Assembly (NCBI RefSeq): GCF_020360975.1
Contig: NW_025408667.1
Coordinates: 62,001-126,000, forward strand
Source of the DNA: Hirsutella rhossiliensis
Taxonomy: Eukaryota; Ascomycota; Sordariomycetes; Hypocreales; Ophiocordycipitaceae
Length of the DNA stretch: 64,000 nucleotides
Reading direction: 5' to 3'
The position numbers were made by a program, and so were the translations under genes. Shown here in pieces: positions 35,959 through 45,972 of the stretch. Each line of letters starts with the position of its first letter. The stretch's first letter is position 1. The notes beneath the pieces were generated by a model. It ran no database searches and was not told the DNA's origin. It saw only the letters and a program-made list of their open reading frames with translations.

Positions 35959-37313
35959 TTACTAAGGTTATTATTATAAATATACTACTAAGGGTAGTAT
36001 TATTAAAAGGTTCTTTCTTATCTTAGTTATTATAATTTAATAAACTTATAAGGCTTTATCCTTTTAATAAAAGTAGTTAAGGTAGGGCGGGGGAAGCTAT
36101 ATTATATCGATTTATATAAGGCTCTATTACCTATAGCTAATATTGCCTTATTACTAAAACGTATTTTAGGTTATTAATTTACTCTTATAAGCTTTAATAA
36201 TTAGCTAAGTAAGCTAGTAAGTTATATTATAAAAGTTCTACTCTTAATACCTTTAAGCGTTTTTCTTATTACTAAGGTAAGCGATCTAGCTATCTTTTAT
36301 TTCTATAAGAACTTAATAAGAAATATCCTAGAAATATATATCTTTCTAACCGCTAATAAAAGCTCTATATTACTTAAGCTTTAATATATTAAAGTTCTAC
36401 TTTTATTTAAAGTTCCTTAAGTATTTCTTCTATAAAAAGAGATTAAAAAGCTAGTATCTATTAGTATATAAGTAGGAGCTTTCTTTTTAAGAAGATATTA
36501 AGGTTTATAGGTTAAGGTTAACTTATCCCTTTCTTTATTCTTTTTATTTTTTATTCTACTAAATATAGACCTTAAAAGAATAGATAGTTAAAGGAATTAA
36601 AATTACTACTATTTATTATATACTAGTCCCTTAGTATAAGGCTAGTACTTTAACCTTATTATCTACCTAGATTTAGTATAAGTCTAATAAGTAACTAAAT
36701 AAACTAGCTACTATATATATATAAATATATTATATAGACTAGCTACTATATATTATTATACGTATTAAATATAGACTAGCTATTAGTCTTATAAGTTAAA
36801 GTAAGAGTAGTAATAACTTTATATTCTTCTTTACTTACTTAAGATCTAATAGGTTCTCTATCTTTTATATATATTATAGCGAGTATAAGACCTTACTTAG
36901 GGCTTTAACTAAGTAATATCTTAACCTTATAATTATATAATAGTAGTATAGTATATTAGCGGTATTTCTTAGTATTTTTCCTAGGTAAGTATAGGTATTT
37001 CTTTATAGTTTCCTTACTATAATCTTATAGTAACTTCTTAGGGAAATATTAGTATAATCCCTAAGGAGCTATTATTACTTTGGAAATTATAGTATATTCT
37101 TTATATAATATATCTATAAGGGAAATCTCTATAAAATATTTATATAATCCGCTTAGTTATTATTTCTAAGATTACTAAGTAATTTCCTAGAGTTTACTTA
37201 ATAGCTTCTAAGTTCCTTCTTTTATAAGAAGCCTTAATAAGTTAAGGGTAACCTTCTTAAGGAAAGTAGATATCGTTATAAGTACCTAGATTATCGACTA
37301 TAGGGTATCCTAT
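35959..37313 (-). pseudogene. Element H, segment 4 (5' part of the unidentified element)
   Basis: Read on the minus strand, this holds long frames with stops only at likely Gln or Trp codons, for example GYPIVDNLGTYNDIYFP and, further on, YRAFISGQKDIYFQDISY. Two frames compete in part of it, so indels are likely. A repeated ATAGACTAGCTA-type motif occurs three times at about 36715-36780. No known transposon motif could be identified. Its right edge is where Copia D homology begins. Confidence 0.42.
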
Positions 37314-37521
37314 AATAAGGAGCTTATCCTTTATTAATATAAGTATTTCTCTTACTTCCTAGCTTAAAAAGATAAATTAAGTAAAAGCTTTTCGTTTAAT
37401 ATATATATAAAAGGAAGCTTCTTATTAATGGAATTAAGGATAAGTATATAAGCGACCTTATTAATATAAGCGTCTTAGGTAAGCTAGATAATCTATTAAG
37501 ACCTATTTTAAAAGAAATTTA
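37314..37521 (-). mobile_element. Copia D, 3'-most preserved part
   Basis: This is the reverse complement of the Copia RT/RNase H junction (compare copy C, about 44330-44480). The rest of its RNase H and its 3' LTR are missing. It is separated from the main part of Copia D (51491 onward) by LINE1 and everything nested in it. The last 16 bp are a near repeat of 51487-51502, the LINE1 target duplication. Confidence 0.78.
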
Positions 37522-38151
37522 TTTTTTATATTATTACTTATATATAGCCTCTAAGGCTATAGCGAGGCTAGTATAGGCCTAGGCCCTTATTAGTAGTCCT
37601 AGCTAGTTAAAGAGCCTAGGGGCTTATAACTAATTAAGGAAAGGGTAGCTATAAAGGTATTAATAAAGGAAAGGTTAGTTTAGTTCCTCTTATATAGTAT
37701 TTTTCCCTTTTAAGGGCCTTAGGGCCCTTAGGTTACTCCTTTTTAAGCTACTTAGCTATCCCTATCTCTATATTAGCTAAGAAGGTTAAAAGGGCTTCCC
37801 TTCCTTACTTATAGCTATAGAGAATAGGTAAGCTAAGGGCCCCCTTCTATCTCTTAAAGGTTTAGTAAAGGACCTCTCTTTCCCTCTTATAGTTTAGGTA
37901 CCTTAGGATAACGTACCTAGCTATATACCTTCCTTAGCTATAGTAGTAGTTATATCGGTCTACCTTATTAGTCCTTTTTAAGAAGGAAATTAAGAAGCTA
38001 GCCTTAAAAAGGAGCTAGTAAAAGGCTAAGAGGGTCGGCCTAGGCCTCCTTATAAGGTCCTTTTCTAGGCTTAGGGCTAAGCAAGGGGTCTTTTAAATAA
38101 ATATATAGTACTTACCTAGGCCCTTAGCCCTAAGGCCTTTAGCTGCCTTTA
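37522..38151 (-). mobile_element. LINE1, 3' part (5'-truncated Tad-like LINE)
   Basis: The reverse complement matches the 3' end of the LINE2 ORF2 and runs past it into the 3' untranslated region. The 3' terminus is the AT-rich tail at 37522-37545, which reads AAGTAATAATATAAAAAA on the minus strand. Gypsy-A2 splits it after 38151 (TSD CTTTA/CTTAG) and it resumes at 51222. The summed length is about 0.9 kb, so the 5' end was lost at insertion, as is usual for LINEs. Confidence 0.8.
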
Positions 38152-38337
38152 TATAAGAGTCTTTAACTATTATAGGTTATAAGCTTAGGCTATAGCTTAA
38201 GCTATATAGTTATATATAAAGGGCTGGATCCTATATATATATATATAAGCTAGCTATATATAGAGAAGCTTAGTATAGCTTATTAATATTATCTTATAGA
38301 CGGTACCTATATATATGCCTTTACTTACTCTATAATA
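38152..38337 (+). repeat. 5' LTR of Gypsy-A copy A2
   Basis: This is a 186-bp LTR from TATAAGAGTC to CTATAATA. Compared with A1 the CpG sites are largely converted to TA. Confidence 0.9.
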
Positions 38338-38399
38338 GTATAAGCTATTAACTAATAGATTTAATAGATATCTTTCTAAAGAGGGTGCTACCTCCTTAA

Positions 38400-39800
38400 G
38401 GAAGCACTCTACCCCTCCTTAAATAGATAGGAAGTATTATAGCTATCTTAGAAGCGATTAAAAGTATAACGGCTAATAAGAAAGATAAGGTTCTTACTAT
38501 ACTAAGGGAGCTATTTATAAGACTAGCTTTAACCCCTATAACCTCTATAATACCGGTTATAGTAGCGATACTACTAATATAGAAGCCGCTCCCTTAGCTA
38601 ACTTAGGATAGTAAGCTAAAGTCCTTTTACTTCTTTCTTAGCCGGCTATAGATAAAGTTTATAACCGATAAGAAATAGGGCTTAAATAGCTATTACAATA
38701 TAGCGTAGTATTTACTCTTTTATACGCTACCGGAACCCTAGATATAGCGGATCTCTAGATTCTAAGATAAGGGCGGCCTTAGGGGTAACCGTAACCTATA
38801 AGAATTCTTTTAATACCTTATATATATATTCGGCAATATATAAGAGCGGGAGAAAGTATAAGATAGTCTATAAACCTTTAAGTAAAGAGATAGATAAACC
38901 TTTAGCGAATTCCTCCTTAATTTTAAAGAGACGCTCTTATAAGTAGTAGGAACTATAGTATAAGAAGATAGCGTAAAGCTTATATAGCTATAGAATTTAA
39001 TTACGCTAGCCCTATAGGAGCTACTTATCCCTATAATTATACTTACTAACTATAGTAAGTATATAAGCCGGTTAATAAAGGTAGTATAGAGCTATAAGTA
39101 GACGCCGCGTTTTTAAAAGCTCTATAACCGCACGCTATATAGCGGCGATAGGATTATTACCCCTCCGTAAGATAAATAACTAGCTATCGATATAAATAGG
39201 GATACCTTAATATCGGCTACCTATATAGACCGGGCTAAACGCGGTAAGAAGACGCTATCGACTACCCCTTATACCGCCCTATACTCTAAATAGTAAGCGA
39301 AGTAAATAATAAGCGAGGAAATTAAGAAAAGGAAAGCTAACGGCCGCTACTTACGTTATAGCGCGTTTATATACTTTATATTAAAATGCCCCTTCCTTTT
39401 AGCTAAGTAGCTTATAGCGGTTTAAGTAGTAAAGATAGAATAGCTCCTCGCTTTAAACGATAAGGAGGACTCCGCCCCCTTAAGCCTAGAGGAAAAAAAG
39501 TAGCTCTAGAGTAAAAATAAGCTCCGGAGCCTTAATTACTAATACTAATAAAAGAAAAGGAGGTATTATCCGCCTATATAAAAGTAGAGCCTACTTTAAT
39601 ATAAGTTATAATTAATAACTCTTTACCTATCGCCGCTCTTATAGATAAGGGCTACTAGTACTATACTATAGTTAACGAGGCGCTTATATAAGAGATATAA
39701 GTACTAGTAGAAAAGATCGCCTTAAGGTAAGTAAAGAGCGCCTTAAGTGTAATAGAAGGTATAGTAATTAAGGGTATTATATAGCTAGCTATAGAGGTCG
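38400..39800 (+). pseudogene. gag: Gypsy-A A2 gag and protease
   Basis: This is collinear with A1 positions 1700-3080. The CCHC knuckle lies at about 39340-39390; three of its four ligand codons now read Tyr and only the last Cys survives. The protease block near 39620-39660 precedes the Copia C insertion at 39812. Confidence 0.75.
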
Positions 39801-39811
39801 ACGGCTACTAT

Positions 39812-40297
39812 TATCGCGAAGCGTGGCCTGATTTCGCAGTTCTCGAAGATATCCCTTGGCAAGAGGGACCAAGGAAGCTAAAAACACCCGGTATAGAAGA
39901 AGGAAGAAGGAGCTAAAAAGAGGTGCAGAAAGGAGGGTGGGGGTATAAGGGGAAGCAGAAGTGGCGATAGCTTCCTATAGAGGTGGCGAGAGATAAGACG
40001 GATGGGCCGGCAACGGCTAGAAAGGAGGGGAAAAACCGGCAAAAAGCTCGGTAGTCGAAAGGACATTAGTAGCTTCTTTAAGCAGGATCTTCTTTGTCAA
40101 TTAAGATGCTAGACGGGTATAAAGAGGGGCGTTGGATAGAGGAAAAAAGGACAATTAAGGCAATACAACAATCACTCCCCTACTGCAATTGCTGCCCCCG
40201 CAAGATTCAAACATCTCTGCCCTGCCTATCCTACCCCTTACTTCTAATTTTACCTTCGTGCATTTTATATATATCTCTCGTATCTCTCTATGCGAGA
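39812..40297 (+). repeat. 5' LTR of Copia C
   Basis: This 486-bp LTR runs from TATCGCGAAGCGTGGCCTG to TATGCGAGA. Reverse-strand open stretches inside it are antisense and recur in every LTR copy; they are not genes. Confidence 0.9.
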
Positions 40298-40314
40298 GTT
40301 ATGAGCCCGGGAGG
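40298..40314 (+). promoter_or_regulatory. Primer-binding site of Copia C, initiator tRNA-Met anticodon arm
   Basis: GTTATGAGCCCGGGAGG starts at the first base after the LTR and is the least mutated version in the window. Its reverse complement contains GGGCTCATAAC, the anticodon stem-loop with CAU of eukaryotic initiator tRNA-Met. Priming from an internal tRNA fragment is established for Drosophila copia; that it applies here is inferred. Confidence 0.72.
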
Positions 40315-40479
40315 AATAGTATTCCTATACCTTCCGGCTGCTGTAAAAGGCACCCTTCTTATATCCCTCGTGGCTCCCTTTTACCCCTCTTACTAGAAAA
40401 GCCGATTTTTAACCGACTTTTCTGCCCCCTCTTTCCGCAACGATAATAAAAATCGACTCCTCTACCGTCCCTACGGTCC

Positions 40480-41395
40480 GTAGGACGATTCTTATAGAGC
40501 CCTAAGATTAGGATAAGTGGGTAAAGGAGCTACGGGCTCGTGTAGACAGAACCATCCACAATTTAGTCTTCTCTAATAAGCAGGACCCTCTCGAGCCCCC
40601 TCTTCGTCCTAGGGCAACGGACTTTATAGAGGGAGCTACCCTCTTCTCTAAGCTAACCTCTGCATAATAGAGAGCTTTTTCTGCTGCCTTAGGCGACTAC
40701 GAGAGTTACCGAAAGGAATACCTTTACGAGACGAAGTTGCTAACGGCTGCTCGTACGGCGATAACGGAATCCGTTAGTGCCGTAAAGCTAATCTCTCTTC
40801 GAGAAGAAGAGACTCCTAGGCAGTGGCTTTTAAAGCTCGAGACCTTAATAGCTCCCTTAAGAGGTTATATAACTAACCGTATTAGGAAGACCTATACGGC
40901 CTACCTAGGAGCCTTTTCTAGGGAACCTACTAGCTTCTTCGTGCTAGCTAGTAGGAAGAAATCCTCGAGGAAGCTAACTAATACTTCCTTATAGAAGCTC
41001 TTTCCGGCTAGTAGCTACGGGATATATCTCTGCTAATAAAGCCTATTAGTGACGGTTACTCGACTATCTTTCGAGAAGGTAGCCGGGAACTAGACGAAGA
41101 GGCTGCTAGAGTACAACAGCAAGCAGTCTTATTCCTTCGTGGCCAGCACTTAACCCAGACGGCTCGACCTGCAGCTGCTGCAGCCCTTGCTGCTGCGGCT
41201 CCCGCTGCTGCTGCTGCGGCTGTTGCCCCTCCGGCTCCTCCTCCCTCGAGAGCCTCAACGCCGTCGTCAACTGCAGCTGCGGCCCTAGGCCCGGCCCCGG
41301 CTCCGCATCTTACTCCGGGCCCGGCCCCGGTCCCGTCAGTCAGACCGGCCCGACTAGTCCCCCAATAGACCTTTTAGTCCGTTAGTCGAAAAATC
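40480..41395 (+). pseudogene. gag: Copia C gag
   Basis: The best-preserved gag reads, around 40737-40950, AITESVSAVKLISLREEETP, then a PRQWLLKLETLIAPLRGYI block and a RIRKTYTAYLGAF block, which fits the helical capsid-like region of fungal Copia Gag proteins. An Ala/Pro-rich, low-complexity segment (41160-41330) follows. The 85-codon open piece at 40737-40994 is only the middle of the gene. Stops upstream and a frameshift downstream break it. Confidence 0.75.
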
Positions 41396-42284
41396 AGGGA
41401 ACTAGTCGAAATCGAACCTCTTCGTTAAAATCAGCAATAAGGGGTAAAAAGGGGGGGTTTTTAAGCAGACCTTCCGGACCGGGACGAGGATTCCTCGAAG
41501 AAACAACGTACGAGGAGGAATCGACCTACCTACTAAGCGTGCAAAAAGCCTCATCGGCTAGAAGACTGCTAGCAGGTCTTCGAGGAAAACCGACCCGAAG
41601 GAATTAACCCTTTAAAGAGGCTACGAGAAATAGTACAACAATCTCTTAAGGAGGACCCCTCGTTGTAGAAGAAGATAGACGAGATTCGGGTTGCTAAGAA
41701 ATAGCAACTAATAACGCCGCTGCCCTTATTCGAGCCGCAAATTCGAGGAAAAATCGTTGGTATAGTAAATCCGCATTCGTCTTCCCACGGATTAGCAAGA
41801 CCAACCGTTAGGACCCTCCGACTATCCCCTACGAAAATCAGCTATCCTTAACTCTAGTGCGTCCCTCGATATCTGCAATACACTCTCACGATTCCGGTCC
41901 TTTAAGAAGGCACGAAAGGAATATCTTATTGCCGGGGAATTAACCGTACGGATAGAGGGATACGGAAGGGTAAATTTTACGATAAAATTACCTAACGGAT
42001 CTATACGAATTCTTCGAAGAAAAAGGGTAGCTTTTTATCCTCGATTTTTAACGAGCCTGATTTCCTTCCGCCTTCTTCGAGAGAAAGGAATCTTCTAGGA
42101 TATAACGTCTAAGCCTACGAGGCTAGTCTAGAAGAATTAGACTATTAGGCTTATCGAGGAAAAATTCGGTCAATTTATTCTCGAATTCCGACCTATCCTT
42201 AGGAAGGAACCTCTCGAGAAGACAGCTTTCCCTGCTAGGAGGAATAGGTCTACCACAAAGGACCCTCTACCGGCAGCCTAAGGA

Positions 42285-45240
42285 GACGGCATTCTTTGGC
42301 ACGCACGACTTGGTCACCCGGGCCCCTTAGCTTTACATAAGCTAGGACAACAACAGGGCGTACGAATAAGGGGACCAAAGACCGTCGAATGCGAACACTG
42401 CGGCCAAGGAAAGACCAGGAGACGAATTTCTAGACGAACGCCTTTACGGCCGGACTAGCCGTGTAAGGAAATTTAGGTCGACTAGACCGACGTCTCTAGG
42501 GATTAGGAAAGCTTCGTTAGGGTAATGTTTTTCATAGACGCTTTTTTAGGGATAGTTTTCCTTATTTCTTACGGACCTACCTAAGTAAGTATAACTAGTC
42601 TACCTTTTAGGACTTCGTTAACTAGATAAAATCCCACTTTGGCTATAAGGTAAAGAAGATACGGTCTAACGGAGAGCTATTTACGAAGGATATCTTAAAT
42701 TAGCTTCGAAAAAGGGGCATTTTACCCCTCCCGTTAGCACCGAATACCTAGGCCTAGAACGGAGGGGCAGAAAGATTAGGGGGTGCTGTGATGGAAAGGG
42801 CCCGTACGATGAGACTTGCTGCAAGGCTTCCACACGACCTTTAGAGGGAAGTCGTTGAGACCGCCTATTACCTTCGGAACCGGACCCCAAGGGACCCTAG
42901 GGGACCAAGGGACTATAGGGACCCAGAGACCCTTTTTAAGACCTAAGGAATAGACTGGAAATCCCTACTCGAGCTCTTTACGAAGAAGAGGGCATCGCTA
43001 GCCCACCTTCGTGCCTACGGCTATAGGGCATACGCAATAACTGCCGATGCATAGCTAAAAAGGAAGAAGAAAAGAAAGCTTGATCCTAGAGCCTTTATTA
43101 GTTACCTCGTTAGGTATAATTCTACGAATATCTTCCGGATCTAGATTCCTCTTCTACGGAAGGTTATTTCGACTAGGGATATAATTTTCGATGAATCTAG
43201 CTTCTTCGACGGAAAGAGGGATTAATAGCCCCTCTTACTCTCTTAACGTTAGCTAATTTAGAAGATTTAAATCCCCCCTTCCTAACAGTCTTAAGAAGAG
43301 GTCCTAGACGAGGAAACGGAAGAAGAAACCGACGTCGAAGCAGTCGAGGATAACGCCGACTTCGAAGAAGAAGAAGAAGCTGCTAGATCAGATGATCTAG
43401 ACGAAGAAGGAGACTATAGAAAAGCGGTAGAGCTGGAATACGCCTGCCTCCCTACGCCTCCTCTTACGGAACAAGAAGAAGATCTAGAAGCAGCTCATTA
43501 GTCTTCCCGTCTCGGCCCCTAAGGGTGGGAAAGGCACCTCTCTCGAAGGATTACCCGCTGCTTTTTATCCCTGCTTCGAGAAGCAAAGGAAGGTATAGGG
43601 CCCGATACGAAAGAAGACTAGTTTCTCCCCTATTTCGATCGTTTTTCCGACTTCTACCTAACGCTAATAGAAGACGGTTCCCACGGAACGTTTACAGCAG
43701 GCCGGCTTTTTAAGCTAGTATCAGCAAGGAAGGTATATAAAAGAGACCTCCCGGACCCACTAGTAAACTAAAAGCAGCTAGAAAAACACCCCTTTAGAGA
43801 CTAGTTTTTCTAGGCCTAGAAAGACCACCTAGCCTTATACGAAGAGATAGGGTCTTTCGAAGAGGTCCTACTACCCTAGTAGGGATGTCTTTTCGGACCC
43901 TTATAGCTATAGTAGCAGAATTCGACCTCGAGCTCGATTAGATAGATGCAGTTAACGCCTTTATTAACTGCCTACTCGAGGAAGAAGAAGTTGTCTATAT
44001 GCGCCTTCTACTAGGCTTCTAATAGCCAGGAAAGGTTCTACGGCTTAAGAAAGCTCTATACGGACTACGAAGATCACCCCTTCTTTAGCAATAGCATTTA
44101 ATAGGTTCCCTCGAAGCCCTAGGCTTCACGAAAGTCCCTTAGGAACCGTGTATAATATAAAAGGGTAAAATCACGGTCTTCTTCTACGTCGATAATATTA
44201 TCTAGGCATACCTAAAAGAGGAAGAAGCTGCTATAAGGGAGGCTATACGTGGCCTATAATAAAGGTATAAGATAACCCGGCTAGGGGAGCTAAAGTAGTT
44301 CCTAGGGATACGAATCCTTTAGAATAGGTCCTAACGGACTATCTAGCTTACCTAGGACGCCTATATTAATAAGGTCGCTTATAAATTCCTCCCATTCCCT
44401 CGATAAGAAGCTTCCTCACGCCATATTAGACGAAGAGCTTTTGCCTGATCCGTCCTTTTAAGCTAGGGAGCAAGAGAAACACTAATATTAATAGAAGGTG
44501 GGCTCCCTGCTTTTTTTAGCTATTTCTACTAGACCGGATATCTCTTTTACGGTCTCCCGGCTAGCTAAGCATAACTAGAATCCTAGCCCTAGGCATTAAG
44601 AAGCAGCAGACAGAGCTATCCTTTATCTCTATTTAACGAGATTATATAGTCTGCGCCTAGGAGGGCAGGGAAGGAAATAAGCTGCCGAAATCTTCCTTTA
44701 TTCGAGCGATTCGTCCTTTACGGACAATTCCTTAGATAGAAAGAGCTTATAAGGGTATATTATATCCCTTTTTAGAGGAACTATTGCATAGAGAGCTTCG
44801 AAGCAAGCCACCGTTACTACTTCTAGTACGGAGGCAGAGCTATTAGCTCTTTTAGAAGCGTTAAAAGAAGCGATTTTCCTTAGCCGGCTGCTAATATCGT
44901 TACGACTATAAATTCCGACCCTATTAGCTATAGAATGCGATAATACGCAGACTATACGAATTCTTACGGAAAACAGTAAGTTATCGACCCGGCTATAGTA
45001 TATCGATATCTACTAGCATTAGTTACGCTAAGAGGTCTAAAGGGGACTTATTTCCGTCCGTTAGGTTCTAACGGCATTAATAAAAGCCGACGGTCTTACG
45101 AAGCCCTTACTAAAGTAGAAGCTAGCTGTCTTTTTATAGCAAATTAGGCTAGAAGACGTTCGAGAGAAGCTATCCTTAGAAGCCCGCCTTAAGAGTCTAC
45201 GAGAGGAGCTAATAGCCCGTACGAGAAGGTAACGTCTATA
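42285..45240 (+). pseudogene. pol: Copia C pol: integrase, RT, RNase H
   Basis: The GAG-pre-integrase zinc segment is almost intact at about 42290-42400 (LWHARLGHPGPLALHKL, then CEHCGQGK), giving the full HHCC set. The integrase core follows to about 42720. GYLVGYNSTNIFRI lies near 43100-43145. RT reads DAVNAFINCLL near 43950 and FFYVDNII for YVDD near 44180. RNase H with TEAELLALLEAL starts near 44830 and ADGLTKPLLKQKL is near 45090-45130. About 160 bp before the RT core are deleted at about 43870. Confidence 0.85.
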
Positions 45241-45495
45241 GCCGAAGAAAAGGAAGAGGTTTTTCCCTTAGAGGCCCCTATTTTAATTAGGTTTTTCCTT
45301 CTAAGAAGGCCCCTTTCTTATAGGACTTTCCCTCTTAGCCCCTTTCCTTAAGTAGGTCTAAAGAGCCTAGGGACCCGAAAGGGCCCCTGCTTTCCTCAGT
45401 AGGGAGAAGTGCAGAGCTAAGAACCTCCTCTATACGCTCACCAGCCCGAAGCCGAGTATAGCTATGCCCTTACTATAGGGCAGGCCATAGCTAAG

Positions 45496-45967
45496 TGTGC
45501 GCGTGGCCTGATTTCGCAGTTCTCAAGATATCCTTAGCAAGAGGGACTAAGGAAGCTAAAAACACCCGGTGTAAGAAGGAAGAAGGAGCTAAAAGAGGTG
45601 AAAGGAGGGTAGGGGCATAGGGAAGCAGAAGTAGCGATGGCTTCCTATAGAGGTAGCGAGAGATAAGACGGATAGGCCGGCAACGGCTGGAAAGGAGGGG
45701 AAAAACCGGCAAAAAGCTCGGTAGTCGAAAGGACATTAGTAGCTTCTTTAAGCAGGATCTTCTTTGTCAATTGAGATGCTAGACGGGTATAAAGAGGGGC
45801 GTTGGATAGAGGAAAAAAGGACAATTAAGGCAATATAACAATCACTCCCTTACTGCAATTGCTGCCCCCGTAAGATTTAAATATCTCTGCCCTGCCTGTC
45901 CTACCCCTTACTTCTAATTTTACCTTCGTGCATTTTATATATATCTCTCGCATCTCTCTACGCGAGA
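45496..45967 (+). repeat. 3' LTR of Copia C
   Basis: The LTR begins near TGTGCGCGTGGCC, where a small deletion has removed part of the TGTCGCGAAGCG start, and ends TACGCGAGA. It carries several one-base losses relative to the 5' LTR. Confidence 0.85.
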
Positions 45968-45972
45968 ACTAT

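Larger units (their letters stand above)
39812..45967 (+). mobile_element. Copia copy C, full length, least mutated element of the window
   Basis: The element is 6,156 bp with the exact target duplication ACTAT (39807-39811 and 45968-45972), inserted just after the protease of Gypsy-A2. It keeps the most TG and CA dinucleotides in the window and the longest open fragments. The 3' third has many one-base losses, including shortened homopolymers at 45250-45640. About 160 bp are missing upstream of the RT core near 43870. It is therefore also inactive. Confidence 0.93.

Noticed and set aside
39878..40066. Minus-strand open frames in Copia LTRs (also 25605-25805 and 45491-45736)
   Set aside because: They are antisense to LTR sequence, recur in several copies with indels, and have no protein features. 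They are chance ORFs in less-mutated LTRs.
40094..40446. Two overlapping plus-strand ORFs of 100 and 85 codons across the Copia C LTR and leader
   Set aside because: They straddle the LTR/primer-site junction and have no counterpart frame in copies A, B or D.
42681..42890. Minus-strand 69-codon frame in Copia C
   Set aside because: It is antisense to the integrase/RT linker of pol, which is readable on the plus strand.
43525..43713. 62-codon plus-strand frame in Copia C as a small gene
   Set aside because: It lies in the pol linker in a frame shifted by small deletions; copies A and B show the region as part of pol.
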